Assembly (NCBI GenBank): GCA_029260735.1
Contig: JAJDCR010000014.1
Span: forward strand, 1-64,000
Source of the DNA: Planctomycetota bacterium
GTDB taxonomy: Bacteria; Planctomycetota; Uabimicrobiia; Uabimicrobiales; Uabimicrobiaceae
Direction of reading: 5' to 3'
DNA length: 64,000 nucleotides
The translations under genes were made by a program, and so were the position numbers. The notes under the pieces are model-generated. The model had not been told where the DNA came from. It saw only the letters and a list, made by a program, of their open reading frames with translations, and searched no databases. Positions within the stretch are counted from its first letter, which is position 1. Every line of letters starts with the position of its first letter. Of the stretch, positions 9,240 through 17,285 are shown piece after piece.

Positions 9240-9500
9240 GCACCATGTTTTATGGAGGGCGAGGCTCCTGCCGAGCAGGGGATGTGCCTAGATAACGATA
9301 CCAGAAGCCAAACACATTCCCTACTCAGCAGGAGCACCCGCGATTTAAAACGTTTTTTCAATATGAAACCTATGATCCAGTGAATGTGCTTTAAATACCA
9401 TCAAGAACCAAGCACATCCCCTGCTCGGCAGGAGCCTCGCCCTCCAGCGAACATGGTACTTAGAACGGTTTTCGATCATCTTTTTTAAAAACGGTTTCAG
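9211..9500. repeat. Long imperfect palindrome (MITE-like) overlapping a gene end
   Basis: The left arm, about 9211-9290, and right arm, about 9403-9500, are inverted copies. Each carries GAGGCTCCTGCCGAGCAGGG, an AAACCG(C/T)TCTAAG segment and GTTT..AAAAGAT. The centre contains a third, degenerate copy (CCCTACTCAGCAGGAGC, about 9321-9337). It lies between a plus-strand and a minus-strand gene and could also work as a bidirectional terminator. Confidence 0.7.
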
Positions 9501-9532
9501 ATAAGCCTCACCCTCCACTGCAAAAACCCCAC

Positions 9533-10780
9533 TCAGCTATTCAAACCCAAAGCCTCTACTCGATTCAAAAGAGGAGGGTGCGAGTAATAAAAACGCGCAT
9601 AGAGGGGATGAGGAGTTAGGTTAGAGAGATTTTTCTCGGCCAGCTTACCAAAGAGAGTCTTAATCGCTTCTTTCGCTTCGATAACTTCAAAAGCGTATTG
9701 GTCGGCTTCGAATTCAAACTTCCAACTTAGCATGCCTGTTATCGGGTTAAGAAAAGAGAAAACCTTACCGAAGACAATGGACACGAGAATTAGTCCCATG
9801 TAAATACTGGAGTTTTCTATGAGGAAAGTTTTGTAAAGGTAAGGGCTTTGCATCAAGAGGTGCACGCTATAAAAAAAGGCTAAGAATATTCCTTGGGTGA
9901 AAATGAGATTTTTCACTAGGTGCTTTCTTTTGCAGTGACCAATTTCGTGAGCAACAACAGCGATAATCTCTTCTTCGTCGAATTTCTGGATTAGGGTATC
10001 ATAGAGAACTAGTCTCTTGCTTTTGCCTAGTCCAGCAAAGTACGCGTTACTATGCTCAGTACGGCGTGTTGCGTCCATGACAAGAACGTTTTCCAGAGGA
10101 AAGTCGGTTTTGCTGGCAAGCTTTTCTATTTTGCTACGTAAGCTACTTTCTTCTAAGGGAGTAAATTTGTTGAAGAGAGGTGCTATTAAGGAATGGTATA
10201 GCTGGTTGAGTAATAAAACAAACAAGAAAACAACTGCCCAAGCATAAAGCCACCAAAAATCACCTGCTGATTTCATAAAATAAAAAATAGCGTAGGCAAC
10301 GATCGACAATATCACCATATTAAGAACTAGTCCAACAGCTTGATCGCGACACCATCCTGCTACTTTTTGTTTATTGAAACCAAATTTTTCTTCGATAACA
10401 AAGGTTCCGTAATAAGAAAAAGGAAGTCCCATTAAGTACTTAAGAAAAGTTAAGCCCAAAAGAAAAGCCAAACCTCGGTAAATTTCATTTTCGATGTAAC
10501 CGTGGAAAAAAAGATCTAGATAATTCATCCCACCGCTGTAAACAAAAGCAAAGAAAATAACCATGTAAATAATACTGTGGATAGTCCCAAAGCGACTATT
10601 CTCTTTACTGTAAGAAATACTCTTTTGGTGCCTTTCCAGAGGCATCACATCTTTAAAGACCTCGGGAGGTTCGTCCTTAAATTTTTCCATGTGCTTAATA
10701 TTTAAGCGATCGAGATATAAATCCCAAAAAAACTCGACTAAGTAAAGCGTAACAAAAGCAGCAATGCAAAAAGGAACCAT
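9533..10780 (-). CDS. M48 family zinc metalloprotease, Ste24/CAAX protease 1-like
   Basis: A 415-residue membrane protein. The zinc site VVAHEIGHCKRKH (HExxH near residue 277) lies next to a membrane helix, and the third ligand is the glutamate in FEFEADQYAF near residue 355. The N-terminal half has several transmembrane helices and the conserved segment GLPFSYYGTFVIEEKFGFNK, which is characteristic of Ste24-type rather than HtpX-type proteases; full length also fits Ste24. In eukaryotes Ste24 trims CAAX proteins; bacterial homologues are thought to act in membrane protein quality control. The ATG at 10780 is preceded by AAGGAG. It is divergent from the gene at 10951. Confidence 0.9.
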   Translation of the reverse strand: MVPFCIAAFVTLYLVEFFWDLYLDRLNIKHMEKFKDEPPEVFKDVMPLERHQKSISYSKENSRFGTIHSIIYMVIFFAFVYSGGMNYLDLFFHGYIENEIYRGLAFLLGLTFLKYLMGLPFSYYGTFVIEEKFGFNKQKVAGWCRDQAVGLVLNMVILSIVAYAIFYFMKSAGDFWWLYAWAVVFLFVLLLNQLYHSLIAPLFNKFTPLEESSLRSKIEKLASKTDFPLENVLVMDATRRTEHSNAYFAGLGKSKRLVLYDTLIQKFDEEEIIAVVAHEIGHCKRKHLVKNLIFTQGIFLAFFYSVHLLMQSPYLYKTFLIENSSIYMGLILVSIVFGKVFSFLNPITGMLSWKFEFEADQYAFEVIEAKEAIKTLFGKLAEKNLSNLTPHPLYARFYYSHPPLLNRVEALGLNS

Positions 10781-10896
10781 AGTTTCTCCTTAAAAAATAA
10801 AGAGTAAAAATCTTCCTCGCCTCTTAGGCTTTTTTTCTAGAGGGCGAGAAAGTTTTCTCCTTGTGAAAAAATGACTTGCTAAAGTAGGGGATATTC

Positions 10897-10902
10897 TATA
10901 AT
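10897..10902 (+). promoter_or_regulatory. Probable -10 element upstream of 10951
   Basis: TATAAT at 10897-10902, 48 bp before the ATG. Candidate -35 hexamers (TGACTT at 10872 or TTGCTA at 10876) give non-optimal spacers of 19 or 15 bp, so only the -10 is convincing. Confidence 0.4.
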
Positions 10903-10950
10903 ATTCTGAGAGAAAAACAAAAGAAATGTGACCGAAAAGCGAGGATACCT

Positions 10951-11538
10951 ATGAAATCATCTGAAACAACCCAGCACTTTGTTCAAGAACTAGCAGAGAG
11001 AATCAAGAATTTCCGTAAGTTCGATGATACTTTTGAACCTCTCTCTGAAACAGCCAAAACAAGTATGTTTAAGAAACAGAGAAATGCAGGATGGGCAGTT
11101 CTTAAGAAAGCTCTTCTAGTTGTTGACAGAGAGGGACGTGTTATGATGTTCTTTCGCCCTCCTATGGATGGAGATAGTCCTAAAGAAAACTCAGGTACTC
11201 CTTTGAATACTTATGGACTCACTTGTTTCAATAGTATTCTCGTTTATGACCAATGGTCACTTTCCTTTGAAGATATCGCTCAGAAAAGAGTGCAAGCTTG
11301 GCCCCAAGAGATAAAAATTATCCGAGCAGGCATGAGCCATGCTGTTGTTGCTGGAGGATATCTCTATTTTTTTGAAATTGGTTATGCGATTGTCCCAACC
11401 GGTTTAAAACTAAAAGTAGGAGGAGCTCAAGCGGGGTTTGTTGAGCTCGAAGATGCCATGGATATGATGAATAGTCATGGACAAGACTCTAAGGAAATGG
11501 AAATAAGTATTGCCAAAGCTTTGAGTCACCAAAACTAA
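10951..11538 (+). CDS. Conserved-looking hypothetical protein paired with PrsW
   Basis: A 195-residue soluble protein that I do not recognise. It has no signal peptide and no clear membrane helix. The sequence alternates helical and strand segments, for example WAVLKKALLVVDREGRVMMF and GYLYFFEIGYAIVPTGLKLK, which would fit a mixed alpha/beta domain. GAGGAT lies just before the ATG. The stop is only 20 bp before the PrsW gene, so the two are likely one operon and may act together. No function is proposed. Confidence 0.72.
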   Translation: MKSSETTQHFVQELAERIKNFRKFDDTFEPLSETAKTSMFKKQRNAGWAVLKKALLVVDREGRVMMFFRPPMDGDSPKENSGTPLNTYGLTCFNSILVYDQWSLSFEDIAQKRVQAWPQEIKIIRAGMSHAVVAGGYLYFFEIGYAIVPTGLKLKVGGAQAGFVELEDAMDMMNSHGQDSKEMEISIAKALSHQN

Positions 11539-11558
11539 GACATTGGAAAGGTTCCGTT

Positions 11559-12620
11559 ATGAAAAAAGCCAAGCTCAAACTGGTCCATTCTAAGTTAATT
11601 CAAAGTTTTCAACTTCTTGAATTAGCCAAAAGCAAAGGACGTATCAGTGAGGAGAAATACTCTCAGAAAGCCCAAAGGTATATCGAAAAAATCAAAAAAA
11701 TTGAAGAAAATGCTGATATATCAGGCTCAGAAAGCTATTTTAGTGACTTACCTCTACCAGATTTTATCCAAAAAAAAGCTTTGAGCGAAGAAGAAAAGGA
11801 ACAATCTTCTAAAGTAGTTCCTTACGAAATTATGGGTGGATTAGCTATAAAAATGTTTGTCGCTTTTGCTGCCTTTATGTGCTTAACATATTTTCTTCCT
11901 CATATGTTTAGACTAAGTGGACCTTTCTTGATCATCGCTTTTGGTTGCCCTCTTCTTTATTTGGCCATCATGTATGTTCTGGATAAATATGAACCTGAAC
12001 CGCTTCATTTTGTGGCCGGAGCCTTTCTTTGGGGAGTTGTTTCGACTATTTTGGCTTTATGGCTTAATATGTCAATTGCCGGCTCTTTTGGCTTGGTTGT
12101 TTCCATCTGTTTAGCTGGAGTGACTGAGGAATTTGTTAAGGGAATAGCTATTTACCGTATAGCTCGCCACGATGAGTTCAACGATGCCATTGATGCCCTT
12201 GTCTATGGTTTTGCTGTCGGCCTAGGTTTTGCTGCGATGGAGAATGTTCTTTACTATAGTCAATTCATTGATCCCGCCCGAGCAGATCAACTCACAGGAA
12301 CAGGCTTGGCTTTTATTGTTTCGATGCGCGCTTCTTTATGTGCAATGGGTCATGCTGTATTTACTAGTATTATTGCGCTAGTTCTTGCTAAAGCGAAGCA
12401 TCGCAATGGAGTATTGAGCTTTACAGATTTTATCTGGGGATATTTTCTAGCGGCTCTAGTTCATGGAATTTTTAACTATTCCTGTGTTGTCTTAGGTGGC
12501 TTTGCTCTTATTACTAACGGGCTTATAGTTTTGGCTGCCCTTTATATTTTCTGGAATATTATCAAGAAAACATGGGCCATTGAACGCTCTTGGGGATGGC
12601 ATTTGACCGTTAAAAAGTAA
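11559..12620 (+). CDS. PrsW-family intramembrane protease
   Basis: A 353-residue protein. Residues 1-100 are soluble and begin with a helical pair (KLIQSFQLLELAKSKGRISE...EKYSQKAQRYIEKIK) similar to short SHOCT-type segments. From about residue 105 there are eight or so membrane helices with the PrsW signature elements: KYEPEPLHF, then GVTEEFVKGIAIYRIARH (the catalytic EE), AMENVLYYSQF and MGHAVFTSI. PrsW proteases cut membrane proteins such as anti-sigma factors in Firmicutes; the substrate here is unknown. GGAAAGG precedes the ATG. It is the second gene of a pair with the unknown gene at 10951. Confidence 0.88.
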   Translation: MKKAKLKLVHSKLIQSFQLLELAKSKGRISEEKYSQKAQRYIEKIKKIEENADISGSESYFSDLPLPDFIQKKALSEEEKEQSSKVVPYEIMGGLAIKMFVAFAAFMCLTYFLPHMFRLSGPFLIIAFGCPLLYLAIMYVLDKYEPEPLHFVAGAFLWGVVSTILALWLNMSIAGSFGLVVSICLAGVTEEFVKGIAIYRIARHDEFNDAIDALVYGFAVGLGFAAMENVLYYSQFIDPARADQLTGTGLAFIVSMRASLCAMGHAVFTSIIALVLAKAKHRNGVLSFTDFIWGYFLAALVHGIFNYSCVVLGGFALITNGLIVLAALYIFWNIIKKTWAIERSWGWHLTVKK

Positions 12621-12621
12621 A

Positions 12622-12762
12622 GAATTCAGAATCCAGAATTCAGAATCCAGAATGAATGCACCAAATTCTTATTTTTTGGTTTGGTAGGTAAACATTTGTT
12701 AGTCCTATTTTCTGGTATTAAGTTTTTTGGATTCTGAATTCTGGATTCTGAATTCTGGATTC
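12622..12762. repeat. Inverted repeat of CAGAATC-type units
   Basis: Two arms of about 32 bp, 12622-12653 and 12731-12762, are reverse complements. Each arm is itself a tandem of GAATTCAGAATCCA-like 14-bp units. The right arm is followed by TTTTTT, so the structure may terminate transcription of the PrsW operon. Confidence 0.65.
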
Positions 12763-12784
12763 TTTTTTATTGAAGTGAACTTTT

Positions 12785-14377
12785 ATGAGTAAAAAAAATG
12801 TCTATGATTGCATTGTTGTCGGTGGAGGGCACAATGGTTTAGTCAATGCTGCTTATTTGGCCCGAAGTGGCCGCAAGGTGCTTGTTTTAGAAAAACGACA
12901 TCTTGTAGGAGGCGCAGCTGTTTCCGAGGAAATTTACCCAGGCTTTACCTACTCGGTTTGCTCTTACGTGGTGAGTTTGCTCCGCCCCCAAATTATTCGA
13001 GATTTAGAACTCGCTCGGCATGGTTTAGAAGTTCTTCCTATGGATTGCTCTTTTACTCCTATGCTAGATGGCAACTATTTGGCTCGCTGGAGTGATGCCG
13101 AGAAAACCCGCCGAGAAATTGCCAGGCATTCCAAACGAGATGCCGAAGTCTACGGAGAGTTCTCCAAGGAAATGGTGAAGATCTCCAAGTTTGTTAAGCC
13201 TATTTTAGAAATGACTCCTCCTCGGGCAAACGAAATTCATCTCTCTGAGATGAAAGATATGCATGGAATGAAAACGCGCTTTCAAGGATTAGGAGCAGAT
13301 CAAAAAACTCAGCTCCTAAAGATTATGACGATGAGTGCCTCAGAGTACTTGGATCAGTGGTTTGAGACAGAAGTATTGAAAGCGACTATGGCTGTGAGTG
13401 GAATTATTGGTACTTTCCTAGGGGTTAAGTCGCCTAGTACGGCCTATGTTTTACTCCACCATTATATGGGAGAAATCGACGGAGCTTTTCGCTCTTGGGG
13501 CTTAGTTAAAGGGGGAATGGGAACAGTTAGTAACTCGATCGCTGCGGCCGCAAGAGAACATGGAGCAGAGATTCGCACTAGCACTCCGGTCGATCAGTTT
13601 ATTATCAAAAAGGGAGAAGCAGTAGGGGTTGCTTTGGAAAATGGAGATGAGATCTATGCCAAGGTCATTTCTTCTGGCCTTGATCCTTACCGAACTTTTA
13701 TCGGACTAGCAGAGCCAGAGCATTTTGATGATAGCTTTCTCGATCAAGTGAAACGCTATAAATTCCGGGGCTCTTCTGGCAAGGTAAATTTGGCCTTGGA
13801 TGCCTGTCCTGACTTTACTTGTTTTCCTGGGCAAGGAATGCACTTACAAGGCGACATTGCCATTGCTCCGAGCATGGACTACTTGGAAACGGCTTACGAT
13901 GAAGCAAAGTACGGAGATTTTTCCAAACGTCCTTACTTAAACATTGTTATTCCTTCTTTGAGTGATCCTACAGTGGCTCCTCCAGGCAAACATGTCATGT
14001 CTATTTTTGTTCAGTATGCTCCTTACTTTCTAAAAGAGGGAACTTGGCCAGAAAAAAGAGAAGCTTTTGGGGATGCGGTCATTGATACCTTGGCTCAATA
14101 TGCTCCCAATATTAAGGATATCATACTCCACCGTCAAGTTTTAACTCCTTGGGATATAGAGCAAGAGTTTGGAATGACTCAAGGAAATATTTTCCACGGA
14201 GAGCTTTCTCTCGAACAACTCTTCTTTTTAAGACCTGTACCAGGTTGGGCTCAATATAGAACCCCCATCAAAAACCTCTATCTCTGCTCTTCGGGAGCTC
14301 ATCCGGGAGGAGGTGTCATGGGAGCACCAGGATATAATGCTGCACAGATGATTCTCAAAGATTGGAAGGGAAAGTAG
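12785..14377 (+). CDS. FAD-dependent oxidoreductase, PYROXD2/phytoene desaturase-like (copy 1)
   Basis: A 530-residue protein. It has an N-terminal dinucleotide-binding motif (CIVVGGGHNGLVNAAYLA, residues about 9-26), followed by VLEKRHLVGGAA. The C-terminal FAD contact is YLCSSGAHPGGGVMGAPGYN near residue 500. This combination is typical of the PYROXD2/CrtI-related group of amine-oxidase-fold flavoproteins. Substrates of bacterial members are mostly unknown; carotenoid desaturation is unlikely because no carotenoid genes are nearby. The next gene begins 2 bp after the stop and encodes a paralogue; a GcvT-like gene follows. The three-gene operon suggests one catabolic or demethylation pathway (inference). 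Confidence 0.85.
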   Translation: MSKKNVYDCIVVGGGHNGLVNAAYLARSGRKVLVLEKRHLVGGAAVSEEIYPGFTYSVCSYVVSLLRPQIIRDLELARHGLEVLPMDCSFTPMLDGNYLARWSDAEKTRREIARHSKRDAEVYGEFSKEMVKISKFVKPILEMTPPRANEIHLSEMKDMHGMKTRFQGLGADQKTQLLKIMTMSASEYLDQWFETEVLKATMAVSGIIGTFLGVKSPSTAYVLLHHYMGEIDGAFRSWGLVKGGMGTVSNSIAAAAREHGAEIRTSTPVDQFIIKKGEAVGVALENGDEIYAKVISSGLDPYRTFIGLAEPEHFDDSFLDQVKRYKFRGSSGKVNLALDACPDFTCFPGQGMHLQGDIAIAPSMDYLETAYDEAKYGDFSKRPYLNIVIPSLSDPTVAPPGKHVMSIFVQYAPYFLKEGTWPEKREAFGDAVIDTLAQYAPNIKDIILHRQVLTPWDIEQEFGMTQGNIFHGELSLEQLFFLRPVPGWAQYRTPIKNLYLCSSGAHPGGGVMGAPGYNAAQMILKDWKGK

Positions 14378-14379
14378 TC

Positions 14380-15960
14380 ATGGCTGAAAAGTACGATGTT
14401 GCCATAATTGGGGCTGGTCATAATGGCTTAATAGCGGCTTATTACTTAGCAAAAGCGGGAAAAAAAGTCGTCGTTTTTGAAAAAAAAGAAAATGTGGGCG
14501 GGCGCTGTGTCACCGAAGAGATTACCGAGGGGTTTCGTTCTTCTGTTTGCCTCGATGACATTAGTCTTTTTTCGAAAAAAGTTTTTCAAGATTTGGGACT
14601 AAAGAACAAGGGGATTTCTGCTGCAACAGATCCCCTTGCGATTTCTTTACTGCCAGGTAAAGCTCTCATTCAGTGGCGTAGTCCTCAAAAATTTGCCCAA
14701 GAAATTGCCACTTTTAGCGAAAAAGATGCAAAGGAATATCCTAAATATCATGAATTCATGGATAAAGTGGCAAAGAATTTAGGGATCGCTTGTGCAAAAA
14801 CACCTCCTGATATTCTCAATCTTCCTCATAGTGATTTAGTTGATCTAGGAAAATATTGGCTAAAACTACGTAAAATGGGAAAGAGAGATATGTTGGAGTT
14901 TCTCCGAGCAGCTTCGATGAGTGCCCGCGATTTTCTAGATGAGTGGTTTGAGAGCGATGCACTCAAAGGACTCCTTGCCGCTAAAGCCTTAATGGGAAAT
15001 GCTCTAGGCCCTTACTCGCCCGGTACAGCGGCTACTCTTTTTCTTCAGCACATTCTTTCTTATCATTCTGCTTCCTTAGGACATCCTCAAGGAGGAATGG
15101 GAAAATTAAGTGAAGCCTTAGAACAGGCCGGTCAGACTTATAAAGTGGAAGTACGTAAAGAAAATGAAGTTCAGGAAATTCTCATAGAAGAAGGCGTGGT
15201 TAAGGGAGTGCTCCTCCAAGATGGCACAGAAATTCACTCTCAAGTGGTCGCTTCGAGCTTAGACCCAAAAACAACTTTTCTGAAACTGTGCTCTCCTCCG
15301 AAGGTTTCTTTGAAACTACGAAATTTAGTTAAGAACGTTAAAAGCCAAGGGGTTTCCACTAAAATCAATTTAGCTTTGAAGGAACTTCCTCATATTGCTT
15401 TGGTCCAAGGAGCCGAGAAAGAAGCCCTTCTTAGCGCTCGCTATTTTATAGCTCCTAGCCTAGAGTATTTAGAAAAGGCCTTTGATGCCACGAAGTACGG
15501 TCGTTACTCGGAAAATCCTGTTATACAGTTTATTCTCCCTTCTTTTATCGATCCTTCTCTTGCCCCCAAAAATAAGCATGTCCTCTCTATTACCGCTCAA
15601 TGTACTCCTTTTCGGCTGCGGGAAGGTTCTTGGGCAGAGCACCAGGACAAGTTTGCTGATATCGTTCTAGAAAAACTCGGGGTCTTTTTGCCAAACTTAA
15701 AAGATATAATTGAACATCGTCAGGTTCTTTCCCCTTCTGATTTAGAAGCTAACTTTAGTTTAAATGAAGGGCATATTTATCACTTGGATCATACAATGGA
15801 TCAGCTCTTTCTTATGAGACCCATACCAGGAAGTGCTCAATATAGAACCCCGCTTGATAATCTTTATCTCTGTGGAGCAGGAACTCACCCTGCTGGAATG
15901 GTGAATGGTTTAGCGGGCCATAATGCTGCCCAAAAGATTTTGAAAGACTGGAAAGGTTAA
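14380..15960 (+). CDS. FAD-dependent oxidoreductase, PYROXD2/phytoene desaturase-like (copy 2)
   Basis: 526 residues from the ATG at 14380, preceded by GGAAGGGAAAG and lying just after the stop of copy 1. The frame opens further at 14362, but that would overlap copy 1 and place extra residues before the FAD motif. Residues 5-22 give VAIIGAGHNGLIAAYYLA, then VFEKKENVGGRCVTEE. The C-terminal part has YLCGAGTHPAGMVNGLAGHN. It aligns end to end with copy 1, with shared blocks such as DEWFESDALKGLLA against DQWFETEVLKATMA, so the pair arose by duplication. They may form a heterodimer or act in sequence on related substrates (inference). Confidence 0.85.
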   Translation: MAEKYDVAIIGAGHNGLIAAYYLAKAGKKVVVFEKKENVGGRCVTEEITEGFRSSVCLDDISLFSKKVFQDLGLKNKGISAATDPLAISLLPGKALIQWRSPQKFAQEIATFSEKDAKEYPKYHEFMDKVAKNLGIACAKTPPDILNLPHSDLVDLGKYWLKLRKMGKRDMLEFLRAASMSARDFLDEWFESDALKGLLAAKALMGNALGPYSPGTAATLFLQHILSYHSASLGHPQGGMGKLSEALEQAGQTYKVEVRKENEVQEILIEEGVVKGVLLQDGTEIHSQVVASSLDPKTTFLKLCSPPKVSLKLRNLVKNVKSQGVSTKINLALKELPHIALVQGAEKEALLSARYFIAPSLEYLEKAFDATKYGRYSENPVIQFILPSFIDPSLAPKNKHVLSITAQCTPFRLREGSWAEHQDKFADIVLEKLGVFLPNLKDIIEHRQVLSPSDLEANFSLNEGHIYHLDHTMDQLFLMRPIPGSAQYRTPLDNLYLCGAGTHPAGMVNGLAGHNAAQKILKDWKG

Positions 15961-15965
15961 ACGAC

Positions 15966-17153
15966 ATGGGTATTGGAACTGCTTTACATAATAAAACGCG
16001 CGAGCTTTGTCAGAGTCTTCGTTGGAAAGAGTGGGCTGGATATTTTGCGGTAGAAAGCTATGGTGTTTGTCATTTACCAGAGTACTACGCCATCCGAGAA
16101 CAAGCTGGAATAATGGACATTTCGCCTCTCTATAAGTATGAAATCAAAGGTAAAGATGCTTCTCTTTTTATGAATTATGTTTTGGCAAAAGATGTTACCA
16201 AAATAAAGCCTAAACAAGTGTCTTATTGCGTTTGGTGTGATGAAGAAGGCAAGGTGATTGACGATGGTACGGTTTTTTGCTTCAGCTCTGAGCACTATCG
16301 AGTGACGGCAGCGAACCCGGCCTTGCGTTGGTTTCAGGAAAACTCTCCTGGCTTTGAAGTCGAGATTGAAGATGTCTCTGAAGAAATAGCCGCTATATCT
16401 CTTCAAGGGCCCAAGTCGCGAGACATTCTGAAAAGAATCACTTCTGCCCCTCTTGATGAGCTCAAGTACTTTTGGTTTACGGAAGACAAACTAGCCCAAG
16501 TCGATGTTTTAATCTCTCGAACAGGTTATACAGGAGATTTGGGCTATGAAATCTGGATGAAAGTAGAAGAAGCCGAGAAATGCTGGGATAAAATCATGGA
16601 AGCAGGAAAAGACTACGGTCTTCGTCCAGTTGGTCTAATGGCTTTAGATATGGCAAGAGTAGAAGCCGGCTTTATTTTGATAGATGTCGACTTTTATAGT
16701 TCTAAACATACCATGACGGAATCGCAAAAGTCTTTTCCCCAAGAAATTAGTTTAGGCTGGACTGTAAGTCTAAAAAAGCCTCATTTTGTGGGAAAAAAAG
16801 CTATCCAAGAACAAAAACGACAAGGATTTAAATATCAACTGGTCGGGATAGAAATCGATTGGGACGACTTAGAAAGAGCTTACGAAGAAGTGGGTCTTCC
16901 TCCCTCTCTTCCTCATAGTGCCTGGCGATGTATGGTGCCTATTCACCACAAAAACCGACAAGTAGGTTATGCTAGCAGTGGTTGTTGGTCTCCCAACCTA
17001 AAAAAATACATTGCTCTGGCTACTCTAGAAGCGCCCTATGCCAAAATAGGAACAGACTTAACCATGGAAGAAACGATTGAGTTTAGTCGAAAGAAGATTA
17101 AAGCGAAGGTGGTGAAGAAGCCTTTTTTTAATCCTGCTCGGAAGACTTCTTAG
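15966..17153 (+). CDS. GcvT-family aminomethyltransferase-like protein
   Basis: A 395-residue protein of the glycine cleavage T-protein fold. Visible family blocks are the N-terminal EYYAIREQAGIMDISPLYKY, then VLAKDVTKIKPKQVSYC, AAISLQGPKSRDIL, SRTGYTGDLGYEIW, GLRPVGLMALDMARVEAGF and the C-terminal YASSGCWSPNLKKYIALA segment. Such proteins bind tetrahydrofolate and take one-carbon groups from an amine or sulfonium compound; besides GcvT the family includes sarcosine/dimethylglycine dehydrogenase domains and DMSP demethylase. GcvH and GcvP are not nearby, so a dedicated demethylation role with the two preceding flavoproteins is more likely than glycine cleavage (inference). It lies 5 bp after the upstream gene. 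Confidence 0.85.
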   Translation: MGIGTALHNKTRELCQSLRWKEWAGYFAVESYGVCHLPEYYAIREQAGIMDISPLYKYEIKGKDASLFMNYVLAKDVTKIKPKQVSYCVWCDEEGKVIDDGTVFCFSSEHYRVTAANPALRWFQENSPGFEVEIEDVSEEIAAISLQGPKSRDILKRITSAPLDELKYFWFTEDKLAQVDVLISRTGYTGDLGYEIWMKVEEAEKCWDKIMEAGKDYGLRPVGLMALDMARVEAGFILIDVDFYSSKHTMTESQKSFPQEISLGWTVSLKKPHFVGKKAIQEQKRQGFKYQLVGIEIDWDDLERAYEEVGLPPSLPHSAWRCMVPIHHKNRQVGYASSGCWSPNLKKYIALATLEAPYAKIGTDLTMEETIEFSRKKIKAKVVKKPFFNPARKTS

Positions 17154-17193
17154 GTGTTTTTTAGCCTACAAGAAGAATAACGTTTTTTATATG

Positions 17194-17238
17194 GATGTAG
17201 GGACGTGCGGTGAGCCCCTTGTGGGCGTCCGCAACGTC
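17194..17238. repeat. Short palindromic repeat, GTAGGGAC family
   Basis: The segment beginning GATGTAGGGACGTGCGG with its GGGCGTCCGCA partner resembles one half of the larger palindrome at 51970-52116. It lies between convergent genes. Confidence 0.4.
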
Positions 17239-17285
17239 TTCTATTTTCTACTTCTGAGTAGACAAAAGAAATAATATTTGTATTT

